A stretch of DNA of 64,000 nt from Lytechinus pictus. Its lineage: Eukaryota; Echinodermata; Echinoidea; Temnopleuroida; Toxopneustidae. The position numbers and the translations under genes are program-made. The notes under the pieces were generated by a model. That model had not been told where the DNA came from. It was given only the letters and a program-made list of their open reading frames with translations, and ran no database searches. The DNA lies in the NCBI RefSeq assembly GCF_037042905.1, contig NC_087262.1, positions 26,186,001 to 26,250,000 of the forward strand, read 5' to 3'. This document shows positions 22,681 through 34,554 of this stretch, piece by piece; position 1 is the first letter of the stretch, and every line of letters starts with the position of its first letter.

Positions 22681-24231
22681 TATGTAGCTAATAGAGCAAA
22701 GCCTACTCTTTCCTCTCTAAGTGGTTTCAAGGCAATAAAGTGGCAGAATTATATATCAGAGACGCCTTTTTGCTTCAATGGGGGCTCCAAAATGGCGACA
22801 TTTCAACAAATAGTCAATTACCGAAAATTGGTGGGGTAAATTCTACAGCCCCCTGAACATTCTGAAGGGGATATAGGCTTTGATTTGCCAACACTTCTTG
22901 ATATGTAGCTGATAGAGCAAAGCCTACTCTTCTCTAAGTCATTGCAAGAAAAGAAAATTGGCTGTACTATAGTAGAAACGCGCTTTTGCCTCAATGGGTG
23001 ATCCAAAATGGTGAAAATATCCAATACATCGGCAATATACATGATATAGGGGGGGGGGGGGTGACTTAGACAGCCCCTGAGAGGGCTAGGTTTCGATGTG
23101 CCAGCGCTTATTTATATGTAGCTGGTAGAACAAACTCTACTCTTTTCTCTCTAAGTGGTTTCAAATCAATAAAATGGGGTGTATAACAAAGCACAAACGC
23201 TTTTTGGCCTCAATGTTGGGTCCAAAATTGTGAATTTTCGAATAAATTGGCAATATTAAGCAAAAGCCCTCCCCACCCCCCCCCCCCCCGAGAGGGGTAG
23301 GCTTTGATGTGCAACTTCTTTGAATGTAGCTGGTAGAACAAAGCCTACTCTTTCCTCTCCCTGTGGTTTCAAAGCAATCAAAGTGGCTGTACTGTATAGT
23401 AGAAATGCCTGTTTTTGCTTCAATGGGTGCTCCAAAAAACAGTGATTTTTCCAACAAAGGGGCAATATACAACAACATGATATAGCCAAGGGCAAGGGGG
23501 GGGGGTGTCTTCAACACCCCTAACCCGTGAGAGGGTCAGGCCTTGATGTGCCAACATTTTTTTTATGTAGCTGATAGAGAAAAGCCTACTCTTAACTCTC
23601 CAAGTGGTTAAAAAGCGGAGATAATTGCATTTAAATTTTATCAAACTATACATATTATACATGTACATGTTATACGTATTAGTCTATGGAAATGCACACA
23701 AAAAGCGAAATTTCTGAAATTGAAGTATTCAAGTTTGATACCTTATAAATTTGCTAAGAAGAATGATACAGAGTTGAAATTTCATCCACATGATAATAGT
23801 ATATCAATAAAGTTTTCTGGAACATTTCAAGGTAATTGATTCATTTTTTTTAGAATTATATAAAATCATGTATTTGCAAAATTTACAATTTTTGGGAAAA
23901 ATGACAAAAAATGCAGTTTTCTACTAAAAATCTCAGCCAAATAACCTACTTATCACCTATAAATAGTACCGAATTGTAGGGAATTTATTTGTCTTTCATA
24001 TGACACTAATTTTGTGGCAATGGAATGTGTATGTCAAAATCTATGTACGAAAATTCAAATGTTCTGAAAATTTGGCGGCCATTTTGAAAAAAGCGCCCTC
24101 ACGGGTTAATTTTCAGGATACAGCCTGGTTACCTCATATATTCATATTCAGCGTAAAAAACTGGTCTAGAAGCACTGTATGAAAATTTCTCCTTTTCCGT
24201 GTGGCACCTTGCTCAATTATAACCCGGACTA

Positions 24232-24430
24232 CTTTGTTTCAGTGGACAGTGCTCGCTCAAGCATGAATAGTTTTCTAATTTTGGGGTGTCATTTGAAAGT
24301 TGACTTTATTGGCTTTCCATACATGTATATAAGTCTTTATCCCCAAAGTAACAGATTTTTTATTTGGCAGCCATTTCAAAAGTGTATTTTTTTTTATGCA
24401 CTGTATATGGAAAGCCAAAAACCTAATACA
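24232..24430 (+). mobile_element. Repeat family B, right part
   Basis: The segment continues from 18,054 across the palindrome: CTCAAGCATGAATAGTTTTC and GGCAGCCATTTCAAAAGTGT align with 41,185-41,335. Confidence 0.7.
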
Positions 24431-25788
24431 TACCACTTAACTATCCACATGTTATACATATATTGGAATGGCTAAGGATTTAAAAGACATGTGAATATAA
24501 ATATGCAGTGGGTTTGTCTGGCTTTGAACTCTTCCAAAACAAAACTAAATATGTTTTGAGTATGATTTGACTTCAGACTATATTTGACAACATGCATAAT
24601 TAGTAAAAAAGGGGGAATAAACCATGGACAGATGTCTAATGATTTTATCTTTAAATTTAGAGTATTTATTTTAATGCAAGACAAACTTCATCCATTGTAT
24701 TTTTATAATGAATAACAGCAGGTGTGCTCATGTGTGTACAATTGTATAGATTTCTATTATTCATTATGGTTTACATATTCTATGATATTCCATTAAAGTA
24801 CCACAATTCTATTTCAGTGTCACATCTATTGAATAAATATGCATCTTAAAATATCAAATCAATAATCATAAATTTCAGGTGTGATTGATTGATTCATCAT
24901 TTGTGCAGATATTTCATGTTTTTGCCAGCTATCCTGATGCTTGTTACTGAACCCATCTCATTTTCTTCGGTAAAATGACACAGGTTTTATATTTTTTTAT
25001 GATGGACGTCCATTTTAGAGATAAATTTGGAAGTGTATGCACGTGCACCGCCACTGACTGTCTTGGCCACTGCTATCTTGTTGAATCTATGTAGAACTCT
25101 AGCTCTAGATCTATAGCCTTTACTTTAATGGCTCGGCTTACCTACTGTAGCATATGCAGATAGATGAGGTGTGGAAATTACAAGCAGTTTTGATTATGTT
25201 GACTCAAATGATTTTTATTGCCCAGCCGCCATTACCAAGTTTAATAAGTTAGATCTATAATCTAGATCTACTTTAGGCGAGAGTCTAGACTCTAAATTTT
25301 ATTGTTGAAATAAATATCACTTTGTATTTAGCCTTATTGAGTCAGGTTTTCATTTGATTTTGAAATTCAATCATGAATAGATCTAGGTCTAACTTAAGTA
25401 AAATCCATCTAGATCTACTATAGACTGACTCTTAAGCCCTTGGGGATTATGAATTTTTACACAACGCTCATCAATCAAAAATAAATCTAGAATTTATCTA
25501 CTTAACCCTAGCTAGACTCTATTTGTACTTTTTGAATCTCTAACTTCTAACCAGCTCCAATATGACATACAGTGCAGTGCCGAGCTCCGTTTTACCTCTA
25601 GATTTTACATTCTATACAAAACTTGCATCATTCTACCAAATGAGAGTGAGTTTATGTCCAGTAGACCCCTACTTAAAGTAAACAAAAAACAACACACTGA
25701 CTGACACAGTGACAGCCACGAAAAGAAGCAAATTAACATTCATATCGATATATGATTAGGGCAGTTTACAGCTTGCATATAAGAGACA
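24431..25788. other. AT-rich intergenic sequence
   Basis: No gene is seen. The stretch 25,080-25,640 is unusually rich in TCTAGA and AGATCT hexamers, without a regular period. Confidence 0.4.
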
Positions 25789-26313
25789 GTGGGGTAAATA
25801 AGGCCACCTTTTTCATATTTCTGTTCAAATTTTTGTAATAAAAAGCAGTGGATACATGGGTTGGTGTCCAATACTACATCTACCCAAGACCTACATTATC
25901 CATTAGAAATAATAAAACTAATCAGTCTAATTTGCATAATAATGAGCACTATATAATATTGTCGGGTAGCCTTATTTGCCCCACCGAAGTGGGGCAAAGA
26001 AGGCCCTTGAACAATTTTTTTTGGCCATATTCAGAGTTAGAATTGTATGGTTGGTTTTATATAATGACCAAACAGTTACTAGTTACATATACAGTATTAA
26101 TATTCAGTTATGAAAAATAGGCCCCTCCAATTAAGTATTAATAGATCAATCCTACATATCTATACAAATCACTCTCCTATTGTGTTGTCTTCTGCCACAA
26201 CATTGTGTCTCTACATATTTTCTTGGCAGTGGACACATATAAATTCAAATGTGGAGATGTCTACAACTGAGGATGGGTCAACCCCACTGCATTTCACTGT
26301 CATGCAGTACCAT

Positions 26314-26490
26314 TTAGGACAATGTCACAACTAATGAATTGATCAGAATTAGTTGTGTCATCAATTTTGCCACAAGCATCACATTTTCCCATCCCATCCT
26401 GCCTTCTCTGACTGCTTTAATAAACTGCATTTTCATTGCCTCTGGAGTATATTTCAAATAGTTCTGTTTATCAAGTTTGTAAGTACGCAT
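26314..26490 (-). pseudogene. Psq-like HTH remnant of a pogo/Jerky-type transposase
   Basis: A 58-codon frame begins MRTYKLDKQNYLKYTPEAMK and continues with AVREGRMGWENVMLVAKL. The order basic N-terminus, then YTPEAM, then AV.EG.M resembles the pipsqueak HTH at the start of pogo, Tigger and Jerky transposases. The second half departs from the family and ends at a stop. No catalytic region follows, so it is a decayed fragment. Confidence 0.45.
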
Positions 26491-26692
26491 TGTGATGTTT
26501 TATGTATACATGCTATAAGTGCGATGTAGAAGAGGTGGTTGTTCTGAGAATAGAAAGAAAACCACAAAAATCAATGAAAATGTGCTTTGGTTCATTTATT
26601 TTTACATAAATTGGTCTGAAGAAATATAATTTTACCTACATGTAAATAAGGTATTCTAGCAAAGATACACACAATAATAAATGTAACCATAT

Positions 26693-27470
26693 TAGGGCTG
26701 TTATCGATAAAATCTTTATCATGAGTCTTCTGCCACTTACATGTACATGTAGCGATATCGATAACGTTTCTCTCGTTGTCGATAATACCCGCTATTATGT
26801 AGGGATACAGTGATTTTTCGCGATTTCACAGAATTCACGGAAACGGCCTTTTGAAAGTGGCTTTTCAAACGGAAAATCATGGAAAACATATTTTTTCCTC
26901 AAACTGCACAGAACAGCAATAGAAATTACTCCTAAATCTCAACAAAACACCATAGTACCTCCTACTCGCCACAAAACACAATATCACCCCCACTTCAGTA
27001 TAATCATGACAATTCAAACATCGTGATTGCACTCCACTCTATTTCATCACAAGCGCAATTTTAGCGAAGTACCAACGAGTGTAAGAGTAAAAGACAGCAC
27101 ACGGCCGTGTGTTGCTGTCCTTTACGTTCAAAGATCTACAGCATGATATAAAAATGGCGGATAGGCGAAAGACATTGGCTACTCAGAACGATGTTCAAAA
27201 AGCCCCCAGATTATCAATAAAACTTCATCCAACCCTAAAATAATGCAAATAACATGAAAGGTTAGGATGTATTTATGCTAAATATGTTTGTTAAAAGATG
27301 TTATGTAATCATTTTCATCCGATGAACGCGGATTTTAAAGTGTTCTTGGTACAGTGGCAGATACAAATTTTACCAACACAAGTTCTTTTGTCGAATGATA
27401 TCAATGTCGGTAAGATATTTTTAGTGTGATATCGACAGAGAAATTTCTTAACGATATTAAAACAGCCCTA
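26693..27470. mobile_element. Non-autonomous hAT element, 778 bp
   Basis: The 8-bp duplication AACCATAT occurs at 26,685-26,692 and 27,471-27,478. The ends are TAGGGCTGTT and AACAGCCCTA, a perfect 10-bp inverted repeat followed by related ATCGATA/TATCG motifs. A near-perfect hairpin, GACAGCACACGGCCGTGTG, lies inside at about 27,093. There is no transposase. Confidence 0.85.
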
Positions 27471-27630
27471 AACCATATACTGAATATTACATTTTTGTCA
27501 GGGGGGCCTTATTTGCCCCATCACGCATTTTGAGTTCATAGGGATCCAGTCAGAAATGAAGGGGGAAGTTGGTGAAATTTACTACAGAACTGAAATGCTA
27601 AATAGTGCATTACACAAGTAAATGAGGATT

Positions 27631-27834
27631 TTAAAGGACAACCATCAGTTGATTTGAGAAAAATCCGACAAGCATAACACTGAAAATTTCATCAAAATCG
27701 GATGTAAAATAAGAAAGTTATGACATTTTAAAGGTTCGCTTTATTTCATGAAACACTGCACATCCTGGTCGGTATGCAAATGAGGAGACTGATGACATCA
27801 TCTACTCACTATTCCTTTTGTATTTCATTATATA
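27631..27834 (+). mobile_element. TTAA MITE, left part only
   Basis: The copy begins TTAAAGGACAACCATCAG and follows the family through ATGCAAATGAGGAGACTGAT and ACTCACTATTCC. It stops abruptly at TTATATA, where the 3.67-kb inverted-repeat element starts. The right half is not found beyond 31,504. Confidence 0.7.
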
Positions 27835-28002
27835 CACGGCCACCACGGCACTTTATGTACAGAGAGCAGTCATTCATCCGAACATGCTTTCGCAGTGGCG
27901 TTTGTATACACAAGGAAGTGAAAAACCTAGAATTCGGGCAATAGCCAAAATGAATTTAGTAAGCAGTAATAATAATGATAAGACAAGAATAATAATAATA
28001 GT

Positions 28003-28240
28003 ACAAAACGAAGGAGAATCTACAGCATGTAGAAGTCCAGTTGTTTCCACTTATAATTGTTTCATAATGATTCTAAACGATGAATTAAAATATACTAGTT
28101 AGTAGTAGCAGTAGTAGTATTGGTGTAGTAGGAGTAATAGAACTAGTATATTTTAGTTCATCATTTAGAATCGTTATGAAACAATTATAAGTGGAAACAA
28201 CTGGACTTATACATGCTGTAAATTCTCCTTCGTTTCGTAC
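28003..28240. repeat. Long hairpin: ~95-bp arms, ~45-bp loop
   Basis: The arm containing GTTTCCACTTATAATTGTTT and GATGAATTAAAATATACTAG is repeated inverted after a loop rich in AGTAGTAG. The two strands therefore encode similar peptides ending NDELKYTS, an effect of symmetry rather than coding. Confidence 0.8.
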
Positions 28241-29240
28241 TATTGTTAGGGACTTGCATAAAATTTTCAAAATTGAAAAAAAATCAATGATTCACATATC
28301 AAAAGAAAGAGCTTACTCTAACTAAGACTTTAAGCCATCATTCACATCATAACTCCAACTACAAGACAAAATATTACTGTTTAAAGCTTCACAAACCAGC
28401 ACATAATTATGACACAAAACACTACATGAACAGGCATACGCACTTTGTGATTCTGCATGTAGCATCTATGCATATGTTTTGTACACAGTCTATGCAAAGC
28501 TTGCACAAACACATGCGCCTGTAGTAATCCTTACATTATACACACAGTCTATAATAATTATGCATGACACATGCATGTGTGGGAACACACAACATGTGCT
28601 GTGTATTGTTGATAAACATGAATGAACTTTAAATGAACTTTGAATAAATGAATGAGTGAATTTATTCAAAACCAAACATCATTTACATGAACCACTGTTT
28701 TATGCATTACTTGTACTTGGATTTGGAATGAAAAAATGAAAGGATTCTATAGATTATTATGCCATAATAATCAATATAATGATTGTGGGCATTAACGGAA
28801 AGACAAGACAAGATTTTAATTGTCTTTTTTTTTTTTTTGGAGTTTTTTTTATCCAGGATAGGTTCAAATAGAATAAGGTAAAATCTTGAGATATCAATAT
28901 AAATTCTTTTTACTTATCTTTTTAGTATTTAAGAATCTCCTAATTTTTATAAAAAATCTGTTTCGTTCTGTTACATGTACATGTATATGTTTGCTAAGCC
29001 AAATAATTCTTCTTGATTTGTTTTTATTCACTTTTTTAAAAATAAAGTGAACTTGTTTACCTAGCATTCAAGCTACATCATGCAGAATGGAGGGGCAATT
29101 CTAAGGGGCAATACAAGAGGAACAATTTACAATTATATATTTAAAAAAATAGTACCCCCACAAATAATAAAATACCCCAATCTTCTTTCATGTCAACATC
29201 AGATTTATCTCTTTTGTGTATTATTTTGTTCTCTCTACAG

Positions 29241-29358
29241 GTGTCAGTAATGTGGATATGACTACATCTCAGTCGGAGAGAAAGAAATGCAAAATATATT
29301 ATTATTATTTAGCAAGGCATGGAGAGTGGGATATCTCAAGAAGAAGATATCACAAGTG
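29241..29358 (+). other. Weak candidate terminal exon
   Basis: TCTCTACAG is followed by a 38-codon open frame with SERKKCKIYYYYLARHGEW and a stop, and AATAAAA occurs about 100 bp later. I recognise no family. The rest of 28,241-31,330 is AT-rich and shows nothing else. Confidence 0.15.
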
Positions 29359-32044
29359 TCATAATATATAAAACTGTTTAGATCTATAAGTTGAATATTT
29401 TAAATGTAGTACTGCATGATCAACTCTTGTATTTTTCAGTAACTTTTTAATAATAAAACTGTCCTCCAAAACCCTTTTGGATTTTGGCATAAAGAAACAA
29501 GGACTTTGTTTACTATCAAATAATTTTTTTTTACAGGCAATATAAAAGTGGAGTAGGGGTTTTAAGTGTTAACCACTAGGCTACATGTACATCTTTGGTT
29601 TTGCAAGATTAAATTTATTTTATTGACTTGATTTTAATTGCTCTGAGTAGATATGAATGGTTTATATATGTTTGGATGATATGAAGTTGACAAAATCTTT
29701 TCCTTTCGAGTTAAAAAAAAAAATCATTAATCATTTGTACATGTTTCAATGGAAGTAATTTGAATCAATGATTAAAATATAATATAGTGATTTAAATCAG
29801 CCAACCCTGAGAGCTACATAGTTGGAAGATTGAACTCTTCCTGCAGGTAAAGTTCAATTTTATCCATCTTGATTTTGTTTTTCTTCATTCGCTTGAATCG
29901 CTTCAGCTTGTTCTTGCATGCACAAATGCATTGAAGAAATTAAGCTACTAAGTTTTGGAGATGTCCAACGGTCAGATAATTTTTTTGCATCCATTTGTAC
30001 TTAGAAGCCTGACTATATCCTTTGTTCAATAATTGAATTAATTCTACAACTATTCCTTTTGAAATATATCCATCGAGATAAAAGGTTCAATAATCCTGTC
30101 ATGATTCCAGCTTGTTTGCAGTGTTCACCAATGAAGTCAGCCATGGTTAAATATTTCTGTTCAGGGGGAAAAAATAATTTAAAAAGGCATTAACTGTAAT
30201 CCTTTTACTTTCCAATGTGCAAACTGCATAAGCTGGCAATCTTGCATTACAGGATTGACAAAGGAATTAAAACTGTCTTTATCTATTTATGTTCATAACT
30301 TTCCCAATGTAGTAGTCAAAGCTTTGTGAAATCCAAAACATAAGATTGTTTTTTTTCTTGTTAAATGAATTACAAAAAGAATTGCACAGTATATATTCCA
30401 GTCACTGGCAAATTATCTATGAAAAAAATAAAAATAAATGTTAATCAGCCAAAAATGTAATTAATCTTGGTTATCTGCATCATGCATGAACACCCCTCCC
30501 CACCACCCCCCAAAAAAAAATAGTTTAAATCATATTTTATGACCCTGAGGTCTAAATTATTACAATTGTTTCTAACACCAACTATTAATTATCATCATAA
30601 TGCCCAAATCTTATAAATCGATAAGTTTTGTAAATAATGTTCTCCATGCAATATTGTTTTCCTTTTTCACGATATTCACTAGCAAGCATGGGAATTAAAG
30701 AGAGGGTCACACAAATTTTGATTCTGACAAGCAAAAAATACTAAAATAAATAGTAATATTTTTTCTAAAAACACATTATTCTCTTGCAACTAAAAAAAAA
30801 TACCCCTCAACCCCCCTCCCCTAAAAAAAATATATATATGAGAAGCTACATGTAGGGCTAGGATAAGGAAACAAAATTATAACTAAACATTCACACCAGT
30901 AAGTTATTCTTCATTTTATAAGCAAAAATATAAAAATATATGCCGATTCCGGCTCAAATGTTTTCATTTCCGCTACAAAAATTAACAAACCATATACATA
31001 GATGTTGAGATAAGGGTTCGCCCAATCAAGATAACGTGGTATTAACGGCAGATGGATACGATAAAGATTCGAACATACATGTACTTACTCAAACTTTTCC
31101 ATCCAATTTTGTTGCACAAATTCACTTTATCGCTGAGTGTGTTTGGTATTGACAGAACCGGCCAATGATCTATTTTTAAAAAATGATGACACTCGACACC
31201 GAGGGGAAAGGACAGAGAGCAGAAAACAAATTTCGATGCGGTGTCATGTAACGAATTTCATCACACTTTTTCCATGCGCGATTTTGAGTCAGCAAAAAGA
31301 CCACGCCCTCTCGCTGTTTTGCAAGTCGCTACTATTGTTATTATTCTTGTCTTATCATAATTATTACTGCTTACTAAATTAATTTTCGATATTACCCGAA
31401 TTGTAGGTTTTCCACCTCCCTGTGTATACAAACGCCACTGTAAAAGCATGTTCGAATTTAATTCATGACTGCTAGCTCTGGACAAGAAGTGCCGTGGCCG
31501 TGTAGCCCGGCGTGTAGCCAGTCATGCCAGTAGTAGCCAATAAACTCTGTGCTGGAGTTCAGTGGCTGTGCAGATTGTATGCGGTGGTGTGGCGAGAAAT
31601 CAGCGACGTGTGTAGACTCTTCACTAGTCGCTTTGTAGCTATTTTTGTGGAGATTGCGGATGGGGGTACTCGGCCAAAAATGTAGTAGTTATGTGCCGCG
31701 GGCGAGACAAAAAACGGGGGCCATGGAGCGGGCTTATTGTAAAAAGGAGGGTCCTCGGAACGGGCTTCGGAACTACAAATGTTTGTGAAAACGGGGATCC
31801 TTGGAACGGGTCGCCTGCGCGTGAGTGCGTATGCATCCCTATGGAACGTGCATACAGCTAGCCCGGCGGCACGGGCGTGCTAGCGCAGAGGCGATGGTCA
31901 GACAGCGCTCTGCTGCCGCTTTTCACCAAAATTGCGGCTCATTGTAGCAGATCAATGCGGCTGGAACGGCGTGACGAAAGAAAGCATGGATGATTTATGT
32001 GACCAACGACCTACGATGCGATGATAATTATCGAGGCTAGGAAT

Positions 32045-32630
32045 GCTCCCTACGAGCCAATGATGCCAACAGAGTGAGACTGAATTGCTGGCAACGAGCC
32101 CCAACAGCCAACGAAGCCAACATTGTGAGACTGAATTACTAGTAGGTAGCAACGAGCCAACGATGCCAACGTTGTGAGAGTGAAGTACTAGTAGCTGGCA
32201 ACGAGCCAACGTTGTGAGAGTGAAGTACTAGTAGTTGGCAACAAGCCAACATTGTGAGACTGAATAACTAGTAGTTGGCAACGAGCCAACGATGCCAACA
32301 TTGTGAGACTGAATTACTAGTAGTTGGCAACGAGCCAACGATGCCAACGTTGTGAGATTGAATTACTAGTACTTGGCAACGATGCCAACGTTGTGAGACT
32401 GAATTACTAGTAGTTGGCAACGAGCCAACGATGCCAACGTTGTGAGATTGAATTACTAGTACTTGGCAACGATGCCAACGTTGTGAGACTGAATTACTTG
32501 GCAACGAGCCAACGATGTGAGACTGAATTACTAGTAGTTGGCAACGAGCCAACGATGCCAACAATGTGAGATTGAATTACTAGTAGTTGGCAACGAGCCA
32601 ACGATGCCAACGTTGTGCGACTGAATTGTT
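32045..32630 (-). repeat. ~49-bp minisatellite
   Basis: About a dozen units contain GCCAACGATGCCAACGTTGT, GAGACTGAATTACTAGTAG and TTGGCAACGA. Several are shortened to 31-38 bp. The minus-strand open frames here are repeat artefacts. Confidence 0.85.
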
Positions 32631-33017
32631 CAGAACAAGACATTACATAATTAGAACGACACTCTTTTTTTGTTGTTCAGAACGAGATATTACATACTTA
32701 GAACGAGACTCTTTATTGTCCAGAACAAGATCGACATTACATACTGAAATATTTTAAATTGAAAATGCTCCCAGACCCTTTACTGACTAAATAAACCGAT
32801 GTTTATGGACAATTACACGCACTAGATCTTGCTTAAAATTTGATGGAATAAAGCCATATTTGGTATGTATTTCCACTCCCCCATCATACCATCGTTAGGC
32901 TAATTGTGACTGAGATTTTGCACATGCTCCCAACAATGATGAGACTTGTGAGACTGGACTGTTCGAACGATGCCAACGCATCAGCGCGCATGCGTAAAGG
33001 CTCTCCAGCGTTCCATA

Positions 33018-33149
33018 AATATTTCACATCGTAGGTCGTTGGTCTCGCCAACGTTGTAGCAAATATTTCACATCGTAGGTCGTTGGTCTCGCCAACGTTG
33101 TAGCAAATATTTCACATCGTAGGTCATTGGTCTCGCCAACGTTGTAGCA
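33018..33149 (+). repeat. Three copies of a 44-bp unit
   Basis: The phrase AAATATTTCACATCGTAGGT followed by CGTTGGTCTCGCCAACGTTG occurs three times with one base change. It shares CCAACGTTGT with the neighbouring minisatellite. Confidence 0.85.
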
Positions 33150-33322
33150 GTGAAATGTGCGGGGTATTCTGCAGTTAAGCCGAAAATGCTATGCTTTGGA
33201 GCGGCTTTTTCTCAATAAGACAAAAACGCTATGCCTTGGAATGGAAATTTGAGTGTAAAAATGGGGGTCCCCTCCACGGCACATACCCACTATGCATATA
33301 CTGAGTGCCCCCCCCCCCCCGG

Positions 33323-34459
33323 GATTGCCTTCGCCAGGGTGTAAAACGGAAACGCGCTCCTCGGGGCAACATGCAACAGCCGCATAATAAACAATGTCAC
33401 TCACACCAAAAACAGTACGTGGGACAAAATCTAGATCTAGGACATAATAAAAGTCGAATTTTTAGACTTGCTATTGCGACCTCATTATACAACAACGACT
33501 ATAGAACTACCTTCAAAGAGAACTGTACTCAGAAATATAAATAAAAAAAGAATCCATGAACTGCATACTTACCACAACAACAGAAAGGTTTCAATAGTGG
33601 GTAGTCGTGGGGCTGCCGCTGAACATAGATCGTGCATGCAATGCATTGTGCGAATTTTTAAACCGTAGGATGCAATGGCCACTGAACAAGAATAATGAAT
33701 TATTCATGAGTGGTTCGCTTCTTGCGATAAATTTGTCTTTGATGCAAGGATATAGGAAACCCTTATATGCTTCTCTTCTTGAAATAATTAAAGCAATTGG
33801 TTATTATCCTAAATCATCCCTTTTGAATATAAAAATTAGTTATTTGTTTTGTTTTAAAGTAAATTAGTGTTTTTTGACGGAGGAATACTCGGATCTAGAA
33901 GCTTCAGGTTAGAAATATGTCTGTATTCATAGACTAAATGTACAACGTGACGACAATGGTGTTCAAAATGTGTTGCTCAAATCCCTCTTTCAAACTACAC
34001 GTTTACTTCTTCAAAATTTCTTTCACATTAACCATAATTACATGTTACATTATGGTTTAAATATTAATATTCTGTTTATGTATTTATCATCTGTCATGTA
34101 TCACTGAACACATGTATAACATCACACCCGACCCCACCCGACCCTTCGGCTCCCTCGCCCTTCACCCCCTCTCTTTCTCTTACTCCATCAGACTTTCTTT
34201 CACATTGATCATAATTATATATAACATTACAGTTAATATTGCGGTTTATTAAATTGTATCTTTATACTGTATACATTCCTTCACACAACTGACAAAATGA
34301 AACATAATAATAAAATAGAAAGCATTATGTTTACTGCATGGCCGATCATGAAAGCATACGTGTCTTTATTTCTGTTCTCTCTCCTCTACAAAAAATAATT
34401 TATATGAATACAGGAAATCAGGGATATGTTCAGCAGCTGTTAACATTTATCCATCACTG
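33323..34459. other. Intergenic, no gene seen
   Basis: This is mixed-composition sequence with a short C-rich patch (CCCGACCCCACCCGACCC) at about 34,127. The open frames at 33,305-33,867 have no recognisable domain. Confidence 0.4.
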
Positions 34460-34554
34460 TTAAAGGGCAAGTCCACCCCAACAAAAAAAATGTTATTTGA
34501 GAAAAGAGACAAATCAAAGAAGCATAACACTGAAAATTTCATCAAAATTGGACA
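34460..34554 (+). mobile_element. TTAA MITE fragment
   Basis: The first 95 bp of a MITE copy (TTAAAGGGCAAGTCCACC) are cut off where a second, complete copy begins. This is a head-to-head junction of two family members. Confidence 0.7.

Larger units (their letters stand above)
20255..23620 (-). repeat. Right-arm array of ~205-bp units, inverted
   Basis: The same unit lies in opposite orientation, marker TCCAAAATGG near 20,299, 20,502, 20,702, 20,910, 22,785, 22,990, 23,222 and 23,430. The order of unit variants mirrors the left arm. The Tc1 element interrupts the array between the fourth and fifth units. Confidence 0.8.
18055..24231. mobile_element. 6.2-kb near-palindromic foldback element
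   Basis: The left end TAGTCCGGGTTATAATTGAG is inverted at the right end (24,231). For about 600 bp from each end the arms are nearly identical, so the same 60-codon open frame appears at 18,104-18,286 and 24,000-24,182. The inner arms are mirror-image arrays of a roughly 210-bp unit: seven units to about 20,254, then eight in reverse, with marker CACCATTTTGGA or its complement. The centre is near 20,255. Without the nested Tc1 the arms are about 2.2 and 2.3 kb. CTT on both sides is a possible 3-bp target duplication. No transposase of its own was seen. Confidence 0.85.
25789..27522. mobile_element. Pogo-like relic, with a hAT element inside
   Basis: The termini are inverted: GTGGGGTAAATAAGGCC at the left and, reversed, ATGGGGCAAATAAGGCC at the right. 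A further internal hairpin with the same motif is at 25,966-26,003. A short frame on the minus strand resembles a pipsqueak-type HTH. The hAT at 26,693-27,470 is a later insertion. The superfamily call is tentative because no DDE domain remains. Confidence 0.5.
27835..31502. mobile_element. 3.67-kb element with ~170-bp inverted termini
   Basis: The left end CACGGCCACCACGGCACT is inverted at the right end as AGTGCCGTGGCCGTG. The homology continues inward for about 170 bp (AGTGGCGTTTGTATACACA; TTTAGTAAGCAGTAATAAT). TA lies on both sides, as expected for the Tc1/mariner superfamily. The interior is AT-rich without a transposase, so it is non-autonomous or decayed. The right flank does not resume the MITE interrupted on the left, so a rearrangement is likely. 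Confidence 0.6.
31658..33322. mobile_element. Foldback element with internal minisatellites
   Basis: The left end (GGGGGTACTC, then TATGTGCCGCGGGCGAG) matches the reversed right end (GGGGGCACTCAGTATATG, then TATGTGCCGTGGAGGGGA). Inner arms share CATCGTAGGTCGTTGGT, inverted, at 32,003 and 33,030. Between them are two minisatellites, described separately. No protein-coding gene is apparent. Confidence 0.6.

Noticed and set aside
18104-24182. Identical 60-codon frames at 18,104-18,286 and 24,000-24,182
   Set aside because: They are the two arms of the palindrome; the identity is at DNA level and the peptide resembles nothing known.
32268-32564. 98-codon frame on the minus strand
   Set aside because: It is a translation of the 49-bp minisatellite.
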